A model generated the notes under the pieces. It was not told where the DNA came from. It saw only the letters and a list, made by a program, of their open reading frames with translations, and searched no databases. From a virus, in the IMG/VR virus record IMGVR_UViG_3300047562_003469, positions 1-24,194 of that record: a stretch of 24,194 bases of DNA; one strand, 5' to 3'. Numbering within the stretch: the first letter of the stretch is position 1; each line of letters opens with the position of its first letter. The translations under genes and the position numbers were made by a program. Of the stretch, positions 1 to 9,612 are shown in pieces.

Positions 1-3000
1 CTCTCACTGTTATTTTCTGTTGATGCGAATTCTGTATAAAAATTAGAGTCTTTAAAGAACTTCAATGTTAGATTTTTTAGACTCGGATGAGATACTCCAA
101 ATCCAACTGTTGAATATTTTATTAAATCTAATTTTGGATTTACTAAACCAAACTTATGATTGCTTCCAGTCCCACCATTAGTCTCAAACTCAATATATTT
201 GGAATTTTTTATTTGAGTATCATAATAGTACTCCGACAGTCTGAATAAATTATCGGTTATTTTAATTACATAATATATTTGCCTACTTTCTAAGGGAGAA
301 GCTTGATTTGAAGATTCATAAAATATTTCATCACCAGTATTAAATCCATGATTTTCAATCTCAATAATGTTTAATTTTGTATCAATATTTTCCCCTGTTA
401 TTTGCCTGGGGTTTATTATTAACTTGCGAATAGTGTTATTATATTCAACATTATAAGCAGTAGAATCAATACCGGACAGTATATCAATCTGAATGTTATC
501 GCCATCTTCAAGCGAATGTTCAGATAGTGTTTGAATATTTGCAACATGCTTTCTCACTTTACATTTTGATTCTACTGAAACAGTTTCTAAAGAATGATTG
601 TCGCCAGTTCCAAAATTATTGAAGTAAAGTAAAAATGGTTGTTGAGTTGTATTAATGCCAATATAAGTATTATCTGTACCAATTCCTATCGGGGATATTG
701 ATAATCCAACAAAATCTTTTCCAAGATTTACTGCATAAACAGTGGAATTAGATTCCAAATTAAAAACATTATTGGGATCAGTATCTGTTGAAAATCCTAT
801 TGAACTCCCAGAGGGATCATAAGAATATAACAATTTTTGTCCCGTTTTCAAACTATGATTTGGTATAAAAATTGATTGAGTCTTAACTTCCCTTTCAAAA
901 ACAGAACCCAAGGAAATAAATTTAAGAAAAGTTGATATTCCGACTGTACCAACTCCAACTGTTTGTTTAGGAATAAAATTAAATTTATAGTTTTCTGTTT
1001 TGGGCGATGTAATTAATGTTTTATCTGTGTAAAAATTGAAAGTTTTACTTTTTAACTCAACAATATCCCCGATTGTATGTGAGGATCCTACAGAGTTTCC
1101 ATACATTCTCTTCACATATAGAGAATTTTCTTTTTTGTCAGTGTCTAAAATTTTAAATACTTCATTGCCAATAGAAACGATATCAGTTTTTTCAATGATA
1201 TATGGAGAAACCGATGATGTTAAGTAAATTGATGTGAATATTCCCGTAACAGAAGTTTCTCCAATAGAAGTTCTCAATTGTGATGTTAGTTTTGGAACAA
1301 ATATTTTCACAAATCCATCAAATTGTCCGTATTCTAATGGCAAATCATACAATTCAACAATATCATCAGTAAAAAATCCATGAGGTTCGGTACAAATTCC
1401 TGTTAAAATATTATTTGAGTATGACAGTCTAACATCATTAAAATTAATATTTTCATAATTCACTGATGAAATTCCCACACCGACAAGTGATTTCACGTCA
1501 AGAAAAACTGGTATTGATGAACCAGTTTCTGACATATCCAAAATAACCTGATCTCCTATTTTATAATTTTGTCCGCGACTAACAACAGAAACAGAATCAA
1601 TAGAACTAGTGGAAGTTTGAACTACCTTAGATTCAATATTATCCTTTTTTTGAGGTTGAATGCAATATTCGTAAACACTATTATCTTTCCCAAACTTATA
1701 TGGATAAGTATTTCTAATAATATTTAATTTGTTTAATGTATCTGATAATTGATCCAGATCATATTTTAAATTTGTGTCAACTGGATTTGAATAAAAACTA
1801 TTTCCGATTGTATATGGAAAAACAGGTTCTTTAAATCCAGAAAATCTTGAATTTGGACCCCTAACATCTGGAGAAAATGTGCAAAAATATGCATAGGTGC
1901 CATTTGGGAATTCTGGTGTAACACAAAATCTACCATTATGCTCATCAAGATCTCCAGATCCTTGATATTCAAAGTCTTCAATAAAAAATCCAGGAGGAAA
2001 AATATCAGTATCCGGACCATCATCTCTTTTTGTTCCAATGGTAACTATTTGCTTATAGCCACTTCTCATTAAAGTTGTTCCGCCACCAACATTTGTTATA
2101 TAACCATAAGGCCCATAAATTGGATGACCATCATAAGACCAACCAACTATAGGGGAATGTTCATTATCACCACCTCTATCACTTTCAACTTTTTGATTTG
2201 GATCTATCTCAAGGTCTGAATTTTTTCCGCTACCTGCATTTGTTTTTAATATCTTTCTTAAATTTCTAGGAGCATACAAAGATCCAAATTTCAAATCAAG
2301 ATCCGAATTAGAACTTTGAACTAAAAATCCATCATCATTTTTAAAAACATTCTTATTTCTTTCAAAGAGATTGATAGTCCACGTTTGAATTGATGGTTTC
2401 AAGACACAATTAGATCCAATTGACTTAACAAGTATTGATGTGGAATCACTGTATCCCAATCCACCAAATACAACAATAACTGAATCTAATACTCCATTAT
2501 CAATTACAGATACTAGTTTTGCGCCAACACCTTCACCATAATTGGTTAAAATTAAATCTGGAGGTGAAGTATATCCACTTCCACCAGATTTAACTATAAC
2601 ATATTTAATTTCACCATTTTGAATAACTGGTTCTACTACGGCACCGGAACCACTATCCACTCTAACCTTGGGGAAAGGCACAAAAGATGTATCCAAATTA
2701 ATGACATTTTCTTGAGAACCATAATTTTTTCCACCATTTAGTATAGAAATTAAAGTTATTTCACCTCTAACTATTGGTTCAGCATAAGCTGCGCCACCAT
2801 AATCAAGTGGAATATTTGATTCAACATCAATGGACAATTTAATTTGTGGGTAATTAAAAATATGATCACCATACCCAAAATTTTTAAATTTAATATATTT
2901 TTGTTGCAAATAATATTTTTCGTATACTTCTGAACCAATACCAACATTGGACAATCTAAAGTTATCCTTATCATAAACAGTTACAATATATCTTTCATCA

Positions 3001-6000
3001 TGAATTAAACCACCAATTGCTCCAGTTGAACCTATACCAGACCTGTAGACAATAGTGTCTCCATCGTTATAATCATGATTAATGATATTAATTAATCCAT
3101 CAACTGTATTAATTCCTGATAAATTTGAAGAATTTACTATTCTTTCTTTATTTCTATAATTCTTTCCACCATCAACAACTTCTATATCGCTTATTATTTT
3201 TTTGGGATAGATTGATTTAAAGGATTGTCTTCCAGTACCAAATCCAACAATATCAATAGGATTAATTCCATTAAGCGCATCCTCTTCTTTATTATGCAAC
3301 CTAAATTCTGTAGGAGATACTGTTGAAACATAATATAAAGAATTTGAAATTAGTTGAGTTGATATTCCAGAAGAAATTTTTATTGCACTATTTCCATATG
3401 AATTATAGATTACTTTATCACCGTTTCTGAATTTATGATTTGATGGTATTCTAAAAGTATCAGAAACAGTATTAATTATACTAATAGTAGATCCAAAAGA
3501 AACATAACCCGTGACACTTGCATCAAAAAATACTTCGTGGGCAATCTCATTCAATCTGGGTTTTAAAACGCACCCACTTCCATTTCCACCGGACAACGTT
3601 ATTTTTGGTTCACCGATGATATCAAAACCGGAATCTATTAAAGAAATGCCAACAACGGATCCATTTATTGATGGTTTTGCAATGGCACCATAACCATTTT
3701 CATCTTCTATTAAAATATTTGGTGGATTGATGATATCATAATCACTACCTTCGCTCAAAACATCAATAGATTCTATTTTTCCATAATGAACCCTTTGTGG
3801 AGATTTATAGTTAATAATTTCTACTCCATTAACAAACATTCCAACAGATCCATGTTCAGTTATTTGCGGATTGGTTGCTGGTTCTGTTATTATTGGTATT
3901 TTTTTAATTAATTTTTGACCTTTTATAACCTTCCCAGCATACTCTCCAGGAATCAGTTGATGAACATCTATTGGACTTGCATTTCCAGTTATTGAAACAT
4001 AATTATTAAATCTAACACCATTTCTCGTCAAAGACAAACCAATAGTATTATTATCATATCTTATTACAAAATAGAATCCAGTATTTATCCCTGCAAGTGG
4101 TGGATAAGACACATCAAATTCGCCAGCACCAATAACTAAAGGTTCAGTCCTATCTTTAGGAGTATAAAAAACACTATCTCCGCTAAAAAAACCATGATCT
4201 GGAATAGAAATTCTAGAATCTGACCCAACATTAACTGATACAAATTCGCGAATATTTTTTCCTGTGGTTATTTCATATGATGGTATTGATTCTGAAGCAA
4301 CATAAACAGTATTGTTGTTATCGGTATATGTGTTTTGTATATTTGCAACTAAAGTATTGAGATCTGAATTTTTATGATCTTCGTTATTAGTAAATCCAAG
4401 TAGTATTTTTCTTTTTACATCCCATTCTTTTTCATTAGTTATTCCATCAGATGGCATATCTAACGTCACCGTTTTCTCATTGTTTATAAACGTTACTGTC
4501 CCTTCGGCAATAACAGAATTTGTCAATACATCAATCAACTCAATATTATCTTCAAGCGCAAATTGATGTTCATCATATGTCGTCAATTTTACGGAATTTT
4601 GATTAGCCGCATCAATTGTTTTTACTCTACTTCTAGTAGATACGTTATGTAACCAAGATGAATAATGATAATCTTTTGGGTCTTGTATTTTACCTATTGA
4701 CTTAATTCTTATTGGATCATCAGTGACTAATCCTTGTGGGAATGAAGATAGTTCTAAAAATTCACCCTCAAATTCCGAACCATCAAGGTCAATTATTCCG
4801 GTATCAGATATTATTCCTTTAATTTTTGATTCTTCAACTATTCCTTGTATTTTTCCGGTTACTGTTACACCATCAAGATAGGTTCCAGTTCCATTAATAA
4901 CTCCCGTTCCAAAAATAGTTGTTGATCCAACAATATATCCACTACCTTCAACTAATCCAGAAATATTTAAAGATGATGATTTTACGTTCCCTAAAATTCT
5001 TGATACTCCCCCGGATTCATAATCTCCAAGAACACCGGTGATAATAAATTCAACTTTTTTATCAACATCATTATTCTCATAAGAAAATACAGAGTGAACT
5101 CCCCTAACAATACTTCCATCAGAAAACGATAATGGCAATATATCTCTTCCAGTTTCTGGAGAAAAACATTCTAAAAATTGATTTATATTTTTTGTTTTGT
5201 AACCAACCAAAACACTTTCATTTTGATTTTCAATGTAGAAATATCCAGATTTTGGAAATGATATTGTTGAATCAACAGTAATAGTTTTTACGTTTCCATT
5301 ATTATATTTTTGGGTGGTCAAAGTTTTTGGAGTAATTGCAAAATTTCCCTCTATTGTACCGTTCGTATTAATATCTCTATCATATCCGGATGACAAACTA
5401 ATAAGATAATATGGAACATTAGGAGAATCAATTCCACTTTTTATAATGTCCCTACCACTTAAATTTGTATCATATGCCAAAGTTTCAACATTTGTAATTG
5501 ATCCAGAAGCATATTTAATTTCCGGATTATTGAAATTTTCTTCTTGAATTAGAATTCCTCCTTTTATTTTAAGAGGATCACCACTTATACAACGACAAAC
5601 TAATCTTTCAACAACATCATAATTGGAATCTGATGCAGCAAAAAGGTACTCTTGAGGTTTTATTACGCCAGCTTCTTCTCCATATAAAGATCTAAAAAGT
5701 ATTTTTATAGATTCGTCAGTACCTTTTGCTTGATAAAAATTTCTTATTTGCTTAAGTAAATTTATTTGATTTATATTTGAATCTAGTTCTTTATCACCAA
5801 TTCCTGGCGCATACAGGAATTTATATTTTTTATATAACTCTTGAGCTATAATAAAATTTAAATTGAATACCGTTGCTCCAGAAAAATGCTCTGCAGGTAT
5901 AGATTTTACGAAATTAATTTTTTCAGAATTTGTTTGCTGTTTTAAACTATCAACACCACTAAATCCCCTTACACACCCATTAAATGTATTGGTAGTAACT

Positions 6001-6323
6001 CCAGAATAATAAATTATCTCGTCATTTATTTTCAATAATCCATGCTCTGATGGCCATCCATCAGTTGATAAAACTTGTATAACTTCCGAATCTTTTGAAA
6101 TTGTCTCCACTAATGTTGTCGTTCCATCAATAATCTCATTAGTATATGTGTCTGCTTTTTTATACTCATCAATAGTGCGAGCAATATCTACAACACCACC
6201 TTTAAATTCCTGAGAAACATAATATTGCTTTAAAAAATCAACAAAATTTTGATTATTTTCAGAAATATGTTCTGGTAAAATAGAACCAATGGTTTGATAA
6301 ATTTTTGCTTTATTATCCGTCAT
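1..6323 (-). CDS. Giant baseplate/tail structural protein with YHYH domain (3' end outside window)
   Basis: The frame opens at ATG 6323-6321 and stays open for about 2,107 codons to the window edge, so the C-terminus is missing. The start overlaps the gp6 stop (ATGA), which suggests translational coupling, and no Shine-Dalgarno (SD) sequence is visible. Around residues 1393-1408 the protein reads V-G-W-S-Y-D-G-H-P-I-Y-G-P-Y-G-Y, the signature of the YHYH domain seen in large T4-like cyanophage structural proteins. The rest is built from degenerate beta-rich modules. One type reads H-x-F-x-x-G-D-x-V-x-Y followed by Y-x-V and F-R-L. Another reads G-G-x-x-Y. Both recur many times. Position next to gp25 and gp6 places it in the baseplate wedge or attached fibres, perhaps in the place of T4 gp7. 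The structural role is well supported by context; the gp7 equivalence is inference. Confidence 0.85.
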   Translation of the reverse strand, partial: MTDNKAKIYQTIGSILPEHISENNQNFVDFLKQYYVSQEFKGGVVDIARTIDEYKKADTYTNEIIDGTTTLVETISKDSEVIQVLSTDGWPSEHGLLKINDEIIYYSGVTTNTFNGCVRGFSGVDSLKQQTNSEKINFVKSIPAEHFSGATVFNLNFIIAQELYKKYKFLYAPGIGDKELDSNINQINLLKQIRNFYQAKGTDESIKILFRSLYGEEAGVIKPQEYLFAASDSNYDVVERLVCRCISGDPLKIKGGILIQEENFNNPEIKYASGSITNVETLAYDTNLSGRDIIKSGIDSPNVPYYLISLSSGYDRDINTNGTIEGNFAITPKTLTTQKYNNGNVKTITVDSTISFPKSGYFYIENQNESVLVGYKTKNINQFLECFSPETGRDILPLSFSDGSIVRGVHSVFSYENNDVDKKVEFIITGVLGDYESGGVSRILGNVKSSSLNISGLVEGSGYIVGSTTIFGTGVINGTGTYLDGVTVTGKIQGIVEESKIKGIISDTGIIDLDGSEFEGEFLELSSFPQGLVTDDPIRIKSIGKIQDPKDYHYSSWLHNVSTRSRVKTIDAANQNSVKLTTYDEHQFALEDNIELIDVLTNSVIAEGTVTFINNEKTVTLDMPSDGITNEKEWDVKRKILLGFTNNEDHKNSDLNTLVANIQNTYTDNNNTVYVASESIPSYEITTGKNIREFVSVNVGSDSRISIPDHGFFSGDSVFYTPKDRTEPLVIGAGEFDVSYPPLAGINTGFYFVIRYDNNTIGLSLTRNGVRFNNYVSITGNASPIDVHQLIPGEYAGKVIKGQKLIKKIPIITEPATNPQITEHGSVGMFVNGVEIINYKSPQRVHYGKIESIDVLSEGSDYDIINPPNILIEDENGYGAIAKPSINGSVVGISLIDSGFDIIGEPKITLSGGNGSGCVLKPRLNEIAHEVFFDASVTGYVSFGSTISIINTVSDTFRIPSNHKFRNGDKVIYNSYGNSAIKISSGISTQLISNSLYYVSTVSPTEFRLHNKEEDALNGINPIDIVGFGTGRQSFKSIYPKKIISDIEVVDGGKNYRNKERIVNSSNLSGINTVDGLINIINHDYNDGDTIVYRSGIGSTGAIGGLIHDERYIVTVYDKDNFRLSNVGIGSEVYEKYYLQQKYIKFKNFGYGDHIFNYPQIKLSIDVESNIPLDYGGAAYAEPIVRGEITLISILNGGKNYGSQENVINLDTSFVPFPKVRVDSGSGAVVEPVIQNGEIKYVIVKSGGSGYTSPPDLILTNYGEGVGAKLVSVIDNGVLDSVIVVFGGLGYSDSTSILVKSIGSNCVLKPSIQTWTINLFERNKNVFKNDDGFLVQSSNSDLDLKFGSLYAPRNLRKILKTNAGSGKNSDLEIDPNQKVESDRGGDNEHSPIVGWSYDGHPIYGPYGYITNVGGGTTLMRSGYKQIVTIGTKRDDGPDTDIFPPGFFIEDFEYQGSGDLDEHNGRFCVTPEFPNGTYAYFCTFSPDVRGPNSRFSGFKEPVFPYTIGNSFYSNPVDTNLKYDLDQLSDTLNKLNIIRNTYPYKFGKDNSVYEYCIQPQKKDNIESKVVQTSTSSIDSVSVVSRGQNYKIGDQVILDMSETGSSIPVFLDVKSLVGVGISSVNYENINFNDVRLSYSNNILTGICTEPHGFFTDDIVELYDLPLEYGQFDGFVKIFVPKLTSQLRTSIGETSVTGIFTSIYLTSSVSPYIIEKTDIVSIGNEVFKILDTDKKENSLYVKRMYGNSVGSSHTIGDIVELKSKTFNFYTDKTLITSPKTENYKFNFIPKQTVGVGTVGISTFLKFISLGSVFEREVKTQSIFIPNHSLKTGQKLLYSYDPSGSSIGFSTDTDPNNVFNLESNSTVYAVNLGKDFVGLSISPIGIGTDNTYIGINTTQQPFLLYFNNFGTGDNHSLETVSVESKCKVRKHVANIQTLSEHSLEDGDNIQIDILSGIDSTAYNVEYNNTIRKLIINPRQITGENIDTKLNIIEIENHGFNTGDEIFYESSNQASPLESRQIYYVIKITDNLFRLSEYYYDTQIKNSKYIEFETNGGTGSNHKFGLVNPKLDLIKYSTVGFGVSHPSLKNLTLKFFKDSNFYTEFASTENNSE

Positions 6324-8215
6324 ACTATTCTAATATATTGATTGGAATTGGGGTAAGATGAAGTTGGAATATAATTTGAACCAGATGTTGCTCCACTGGC
6401 AATGGTATCTAAAACCATATTAAAACCACTTCTATCTGGTCTATATTGAACATATAGATCATTTTTACCGATTACATCATTTGAATCGGGAGAAACTTCA
6501 ATTTCAATAATGTTTTCTGGCCTTTCGGTGGATGAAAACGCTATAGTATCTATATTGATTTCGCCAGTGATATAATTAACTGTTCCGGCGTTTCTTTTGA
6601 CGACAAGAATATTATTATTATCAAGAATTTTAAAAATAAATAATCTTCCAACTTTAGATGTTTCGGGGATATCAGAAAAATATAAAGTTCCAGATATCCC
6701 AGAAACGGTAAATCCTGTTGATTTTATGTTGTACCCTCTCGTATTAACATTAAATTGATTGCCAAAACAAAGTTCATACTGGGTATAAACATTCATATTT
6801 GCTCTTAAGTTTCTAACCATTTTCACAGTTGTTATATTTGAAACTATTGAAGCATCAGTTTGATCTATCAAAGTAGTCAAGTTACTATATTTAAATCTTC
6901 CTCCAAATTTATTAACATCAATAGATTTTGAATACTGCGTTACTGCATCAATAATTTTTGATTTTACAGCATCAATATTACCCACAAAATTGGAAGCATA
7001 GTAGACGGATGATTGTGTTTCAACATATAGATACTTCAAATCAACAAACTCAGTAACAATTCCAGCAACTGTATAGTTTTTTAACTTACTCAAAATTTCT
7101 CTTTTGGCAAATGTTGAAAGATAATTTGAATTTTTTGGTTTTACTGCAATGAAAACCTTACCATATTGGGGTGGGTTTAGTTCTTCTCCACCATATGCAG
7201 AAACAGATTCTGCATTATCATATATGTAAGGAATAATTGTTTCAAAATCCTTTGCAGATACAGCCCTATATTGTGCTTGATACAATCTAGGCGCATAATA
7301 TTTTATTGAAGAAATTGATTCAATCTCGGATCCCCCATTTGAAGCGGTTACTGTTAAAATGTTTGATACTGTGGTTGTAATTTTATTTGATTCTGAACTA
7401 TCCCCATATAATATACCACTAAAAAGAAAATTTGAAGCTCCATTACCTTGTTCACCAGAAGTAACAACGTATGATGCATTAATGACATTATTGTCTTCTA
7501 CTTTTTTGCCAATTATGCCGTCACCAAACAGTAATTGATATCTTTCATCTTCAATTTCTTGCAACAAATAAACTTTTGAAGTTGAATCAACACCAATAAT
7601 ATTATCAACTAAAGCGTATGCTTCTTCTCTGTTTGACTCGGCCGAATCAATAATTTTAACTCTTATTGTTGATGTGTCAACAAATGGATTTTCCAAAATA
7701 TATCTCTGAGTATATTCTCTGCTATTAACAACCCACGATTTAGTAACATAGTTTCCCTCATAAACAGTCAAATTTGAGAAAGTCGCGACGTTTTGAATTA
7801 CGGGAACAGTTGTATTTTCTGGTATTACAAACTTATAATTTTTTTCTCCAGACGCTCCAATGCACACTAAACCAGCTTTAAGTGTTACGCTTTTGTAAAC
7901 TAATGATGGATCTAAAGTTACCGTAAAACTAATAACTGCTCTTGAAGACCTTCTTGACCGAGGAACATATCCAATATTCCTCGCCAAAGAAACGACATTT
8001 TCTCTTAGAGTTGCACTGTCAAGAAATGTTTCGTTAGCAACCATATTTGAGTTATGTGCCGTCAAATATGTATTGTATGCTAATGCATTGACAACCATTG
8101 ATAGATTAGATCCCTCAAAGTCATAATCCGTAAAAGTACTATTTGCCCTTAAGTAATCTTTTATAGATTGCTTAATTTCATCAAAATCTAAACTTGTAAA
8201 TTGTGTTAAAGCCAT
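6320..8215 (-). CDS. 6: Baseplate wedge subunit gp6 (baseplate J family)
   Basis: A 631-aa protein with the character of T4-like cyanophage gp6. The N-terminus (FTSLDFDEIKQSIKDYL, then a YNTYLTAHNSNMVANETFL stretch near residues 48-66) is typical of the wedge protein that dimerises around the baseplate. A central region near residues 310-360 (YYAPRLYQAQYRAVSAKDFE) matches the baseplate-J core. In T4, gp6 joins the six wedges into a ring around the hub. Its stop overlaps the start of the giant protein by four bases, and gp25 lies 19 bases upstream, so the three are probably co-transcribed late. The start is ATG at 8215 with no clear ribosome binding site, which is common in this block. Family assignment is confident. 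Confidence 0.92.
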   Translation of the reverse strand: MALTQFTSLDFDEIKQSIKDYLRANSTFTDYDFEGSNLSMVVNALAYNTYLTAHNSNMVANETFLDSATLRENVVSLARNIGYVPRSRRSSRAVISFTVTLDPSLVYKSVTLKAGLVCIGASGEKNYKFVIPENTTVPVIQNVATFSNLTVYEGNYVTKSWVVNSREYTQRYILENPFVDTSTIRVKIIDSAESNREEAYALVDNIIGVDSTSKVYLLQEIEDERYQLLFGDGIIGKKVEDNNVINASYVVTSGEQGNGASNFLFSGILYGDSSESNKITTTVSNILTVTASNGGSEIESISSIKYYAPRLYQAQYRAVSAKDFETIIPYIYDNAESVSAYGGEELNPPQYGKVFIAVKPKNSNYLSTFAKREILSKLKNYTVAGIVTEFVDLKYLYVETQSSVYYASNFVGNIDAVKSKIIDAVTQYSKSIDVNKFGGRFKYSNLTTLIDQTDASIVSNITTVKMVRNLRANMNVYTQYELCFGNQFNVNTRGYNIKSTGFTVSGISGTLYFSDIPETSKVGRLFIFKILDNNNILVVKRNAGTVNYITGEINIDTIAFSSTERPENIIEIEVSPDSNDVIGKNDLYVQYRPDRSGFNMVLDTIASGATSGSNYIPTSSYPNSNQYIRIV

Positions 8216-8234
8216 TGTGGATTAAGAAAATATT

Positions 8235-8639
8235 TTACGGAGTTTTTGCAATAACAAGTGTTTGATTAAACGTTTGGGGCCCAAGACTGGCGGAACCTAT
8301 AACATTGAATACAATTACAACTTCAACTTCATTTGAATCTGGACTTGGAATTGGATCAACACTTATTAATTGAACTCTAGGTTCCCACAAATTAATTGCG
8401 TCAATTACACTTGAAGCAATTGCATCTAATGTAATAAAATCAATTTGTTCAAATAAAGAATCATAAACTTTTGATCCAAATGCTGGTTCAAAAGGTCTCT
8501 CACCCAACCTTGTAAGAAGAATGTTACGAAGAGAGGCCTTTATTGCATCAAGATCTTTAATCGTTCCTACATCATTTGTTGATGGATTTTTAGCAAATGA
8601 TAGAGATATGTCTACAAATTGAGGTTTGGGTAATGGCAC
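8235..8639 (-). CDS. 25: Baseplate wedge subunit gp25 (GPW/gp25 family)
   Basis: A 134-aa protein of the usual gp25 size. The family core is visible at residues 46-63, where GERPFEPAFGSKVYDSLF gives the conserved G-E-R-P-x-x-P-x-x-G turn. The middle part (SVIDAINLWEPRVQLISVDP) is also typical. gp25 is the most conserved wedge component in contractile tails and is thought to nucleate sheath assembly, contacting gp6, which is encoded immediately downstream. The predicted start is GTG (8639-8637); no in-frame ATG lies between it and the upstream gene. No SD sequence is visible, but an AATAAATA late-promoter-like motif sits about 25 bases upstream. Confidence 0.93.
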   Translation of the reverse strand: MPLPKPQFVDISLSFAKNPSTNDVGTIKDLDAIKASLRNILLTRLGERPFEPAFGSKVYDSLFEQIDFITLDAIASSVIDAINLWEPRVQLISVDPIPSPDSNEVEVVIVFNVIGSASLGPQTFNQTLVIAKTP

Positions 8640-8663
8640 AGAATAATTTAACTATTTTTATCT

Positions 8664-8671
8664 TATTTATT
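8664..8671 (-). promoter_or_regulatory. Candidate T4-like late promoter before gp25
   Basis: The minus strand reads AATAAATA, one base from the T4 late consensus TATAAATA, inside the near-palindrome CTTAATAAATAAG. It lies about 25 bases before the gp25 GTG, and no -35 box is present, as expected for late promoters recognised by a gp55-type sigma. The region is very AT-rich, so chance occurrence is possible. Confidence 0.4.
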
Positions 8672-8679
8672 AAGAAATT

Positions 8680-8883
8680 TCACCATTTCTTGCCATAAAT
8701 TGGTTCTGTTCCATATGACCAATCATCATAATCTTCATCGTTTCTAATTTTCTCGTGCAATTCGGTTTGTTTGTTAAAATTATGGCGTTTTTCTGGCGAA
8801 TTCATAATTTCTTGAAGAAATTTTGTTTTTTCTTCTCTAACAGGAACTCCTGTCAATCTGTAATTAGGCGATCTGTACCCCAC
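8680..8883 (-). CDS. Small protein of unknown function, 67 aa (start uncertain)
   Basis: Unrecognised. The frame ends with the motif DDWSYGTEPIYGKKW and has a charged centre with a predicted helix (REEKTKFLQEIMNSPEKRH). The only start available is GTG at 8883-8881, because the frame is closed upstream by TAA without an ATG. It begins 7 bases after the stop of the 177-aa gene, so co-transcription is likely. Curiously, an ATGATG that overlaps the upstream stop lies in a different frame and runs for only 14 codons before a stop. That is the position where a coupled start would be expected, so either GTG is the true start or this gene carries a small frameshift near its beginning. Confidence 0.6.
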   Translation of the reverse strand: MGYRSPNYRLTGVPVREEKTKFLQEIMNSPEKRHNFNKQTELHEKIRNDEDYDDWSYGTEPIYGKKW

Positions 8884-8890
8884 ATTTGCA

Positions 8891-9424
8891 TCATGTATTC
8901 TTTGTTTCTGTCGGATTGCATGTTTTTTCTCCTGATTTTGACAAATCAGAACTTTTTACGGGGTTGCTATCCCGTTTTTCAATTAAATCATAATCATTTT
9001 CAAGTATTTCCTTCAAATATTCATCATCCCAGAGGTCGTAATATGAAGTTTTTGCTAATTTCTCTCTAAAATTACGTAATTTTTCTCTTGGTTGAGATAA
9101 TATTAAATTATATTTACCATTGTTTGTCTGTATACCATTGATATACGTGTTATATGAGTTGCAATCTTCAAAAAATGACCATTTTTTATATATTTTATTA
9201 TAGTAGTTAACCCAAAATTGAACTGCATCAAGGTCAAAGTAGTCTTCAATGATAAAAATTATCACCTGATAGTCATCAATTGGCATAATCTCTTCTGCAG
9301 AACACTCAACGATCTTAAAAATAGACTTTGCAGCATAAGGGCAAATCGCAAATCCATTCAATTCTGGACGATGTTCCGATACTCTACGTATCCAGTCTAA
9401 AATATGCTGTTCTTTTTCAGACAT
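8891..9424 (-). CDS. Conserved cyanophage protein of unknown function, 177 aa
   Basis: Not assigned to a functional family. The N-terminus reads WIRRVSEHRPELNGFAICPYA, and I recall similar G-F-A-I-C-P-F/Y-A proteins in other T4-like cyanophages, always hypothetical. A hydrophobic strand (YQVIIFIIEDYFDLDA) follows near residues 52-67, and the C-terminal 30 residues are charged and look disordered. The ATG at 9424 directly abuts the T-run of a hairpin (9431-9458), so no SD can fit. A late-type CTTAAATA motif in that hairpin would give a leader of about a dozen bases. No signal peptide or membrane segment is evident. Confidence 0.8.
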   Translation of the reverse strand: MSEKEQHILDWIRRVSEHRPELNGFAICPYAAKSIFKIVECSAEEIMPIDDYQVIIFIIEDYFDLDAVQFWVNYYNKIYKKWSFFEDCNSYNTYINGIQTNNGKYNLILSQPREKLRNFREKLAKTSYYDLWDDEYLKEILENDYDLIEKRDSNPVKSSDLSKSGEKTCNPTETKNT

Positions 9425-9458
9425 AAAAAAAGAGTGCCTAATACTATTTAAGCACTCT
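9425..9458 (-). terminator. Hairpin plus T-run, with late-promoter-like motif in the loop
   Basis: On the minus strand a 7-bp perfect stem (AGAGTGC 9458-9452 with GCACTCT 9437-9431) encloses a 14-base loop and is followed by seven Ts ending at the ATG of the 177-aa gene. This is a textbook intrinsic terminator for the genes upstream. The loop and stem edge contain CTTAAATA (9452-9445), also found at 11267-11260, so a terminator and a late promoter appear to be superimposed. Confidence 0.7.
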
Positions 9459-9470
9459 GAAAATATTTAA

Positions 9471-9611
9471 TTATTTTCCTTGGCCACGATACTTCTTTTT
9501 TCGTCCATTACGAGAAGTCGCGGAAAGTAGTGTACGAGAAGAGCGGCCTTGACGAGTTTTCTTAGGTGCTCCAGGTTCAAAGAGTGTTTTGTTAGCTCCA
9601 CCTTTTGCCAT
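9471..9611 (-). CDS. Small basic protein, 46 aa
   Basis: A 46-aa frame preceded by a strong SD (GGAGGAAA on the minus strand, inside the end of the upstream gene). The product starts MAKGGANKTLFEPGAPKKT and ends NGRKKKYRGQGK, giving a very high content of Lys, Arg and Gly and no acidic residue except one Glu. Such a composition suggests nucleic-acid binding or a packaged basic peptide, but that is inference. It ends just before the terminator hairpin at 9431-9458, so it is the last gene of its unit. I recall similar short proteins in other cyanophages without a function. Confidence 0.82.
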   Translation of the reverse strand: MAKGGANKTLFEPGAPKKTRQGRSSRTLLSATSRNGRKKKYRGQGK

Positions 9612-9612
9612 T

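Noticed and set aside
1036-3693. Several short frames on both strands inside the giant protein gene
   Set aside because: All lie within the 2,107-codon open frame, which carries the YHYH motif and modular repeats.
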